DNA from: a virus
Strand: one strand, 5' to 3'
Length of the DNA stretch: 22,703 nt
Virus record (IMG/VR): IMGVR_UViG_3300033153_012914
Span: 1-22,703 of that record
Position numbers and translations under genes: made by a program. Shown here one piece after another: positions 22,618 through 22,703 of this stretch. How positions within the stretch are numbered: position 1 is the first letter of the stretch; each line of letters opens with the position of its first letter. The notes under the pieces are model-generated. The model was not told the origin of the DNA. It did no database searches and worked only from the letters and a program-made list of their open reading frames with translations.

Positions 22618-22703
22618 ATGAAGAAACAGGTTGAAAACGGGATTGTTATTTTGCAAGAAGACGAAAGGCAAAAAGATCCCTTTTTGAATACGCCTGTTGA
22701 CTC
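22618..22703 (+). CDS. Next gene, 5' part only
   Basis: An ATG directly follows the TAG of copy C, with AAGGTG at 22606-22611 as ribosome site. The 28 complete codons that fit before the window ends read MKKQVENGIVILQEDERQKD then PFLNTPVD. The KQV...IV opening is loosely like copy C's KQVDKDIV, so it may be a fourth member of the fibre-tip set or a fibre-assembly protein. There is too little sequence to decide. Confidence 0.7.
   Translation, partial: MKKQVENGIVILQEDERQKDPFLNTPVD

Noticed and set aside
1-22703. Defence system, integrase, toxin-antitoxin or other cargo
   Set aside because: Every gap is too small and every gene fits a structural or sigma-factor role; no such motif was seen.

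Overview
This window is a piece of a tailed double-stranded DNA phage genome (or a prophage of that type). It carries the baseplate and tail-fibre module of a large phage, most likely a myovirus. All 21 genes, two of them cut by the window ends, lie on the plus strand and are packed almost without gaps. Many neighbours share a TAATG or ATGA stop/start junction, which points to translational coupling in one long late transcript. The largest gap is 45 bp. I saw no rRNA, tRNA, CRISPR array, insertion sequence, integrase or antisense gene. The sequence is of middling GC content, with frequent AGA/AGG and ATA codons. I cannot name the host.

Region 1 (1-3531) holds the end of an unseen upstream gene, an 80-residue protein started by TTG, a 396-residue baseplate or tail-tube-initiator-like protein with a very basic disordered stretch, and a 673-residue hub-like protein. 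Region 2 (3524-6097) holds a 239-residue sigma-70-like factor wedged directly between structural genes, then two unrecognised proteins of 489 and 128 residues. Region 3 (6097-10753) is the wedge: a gp25/W-like protein, an 817-residue baseplate J-like protein, a 61-residue KSKAQRRKF protein, and a 531-residue protein in the place of P2 gpI.

Region 4 (10799-22703) is the fibre module. It has a 202-residue adaptor-like protein, a 468-residue fibre protein, a 1159-residue fibre with a probable beta-propeller, a 499-residue fibre with collagen-like and carbohydrate-binding-like parts, a 183-residue DUF4376-like protein, and a 789-residue fibre. A conserved 95-residue protein and two shorter fibre-tip proteins follow. 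The 789-, 268- and 254-residue proteins share one C-terminal collar-type domain with three HxH motifs. Between the second and third HxH each carries a different, unalignable insert, so this looks like a set of alternative receptor-binding tips.

The most notable points are the sigma factor inside the baseplate operon (a possible self-encoded late transcription switch), the tandem tip paralogues with swapped inserts, a small beta-rich module that recurs in four otherwise different virion proteins, and the absence of a recognisable central spike gene where one would be expected. All functional calls rest on reading motifs and gene order by eye; no database search was run.
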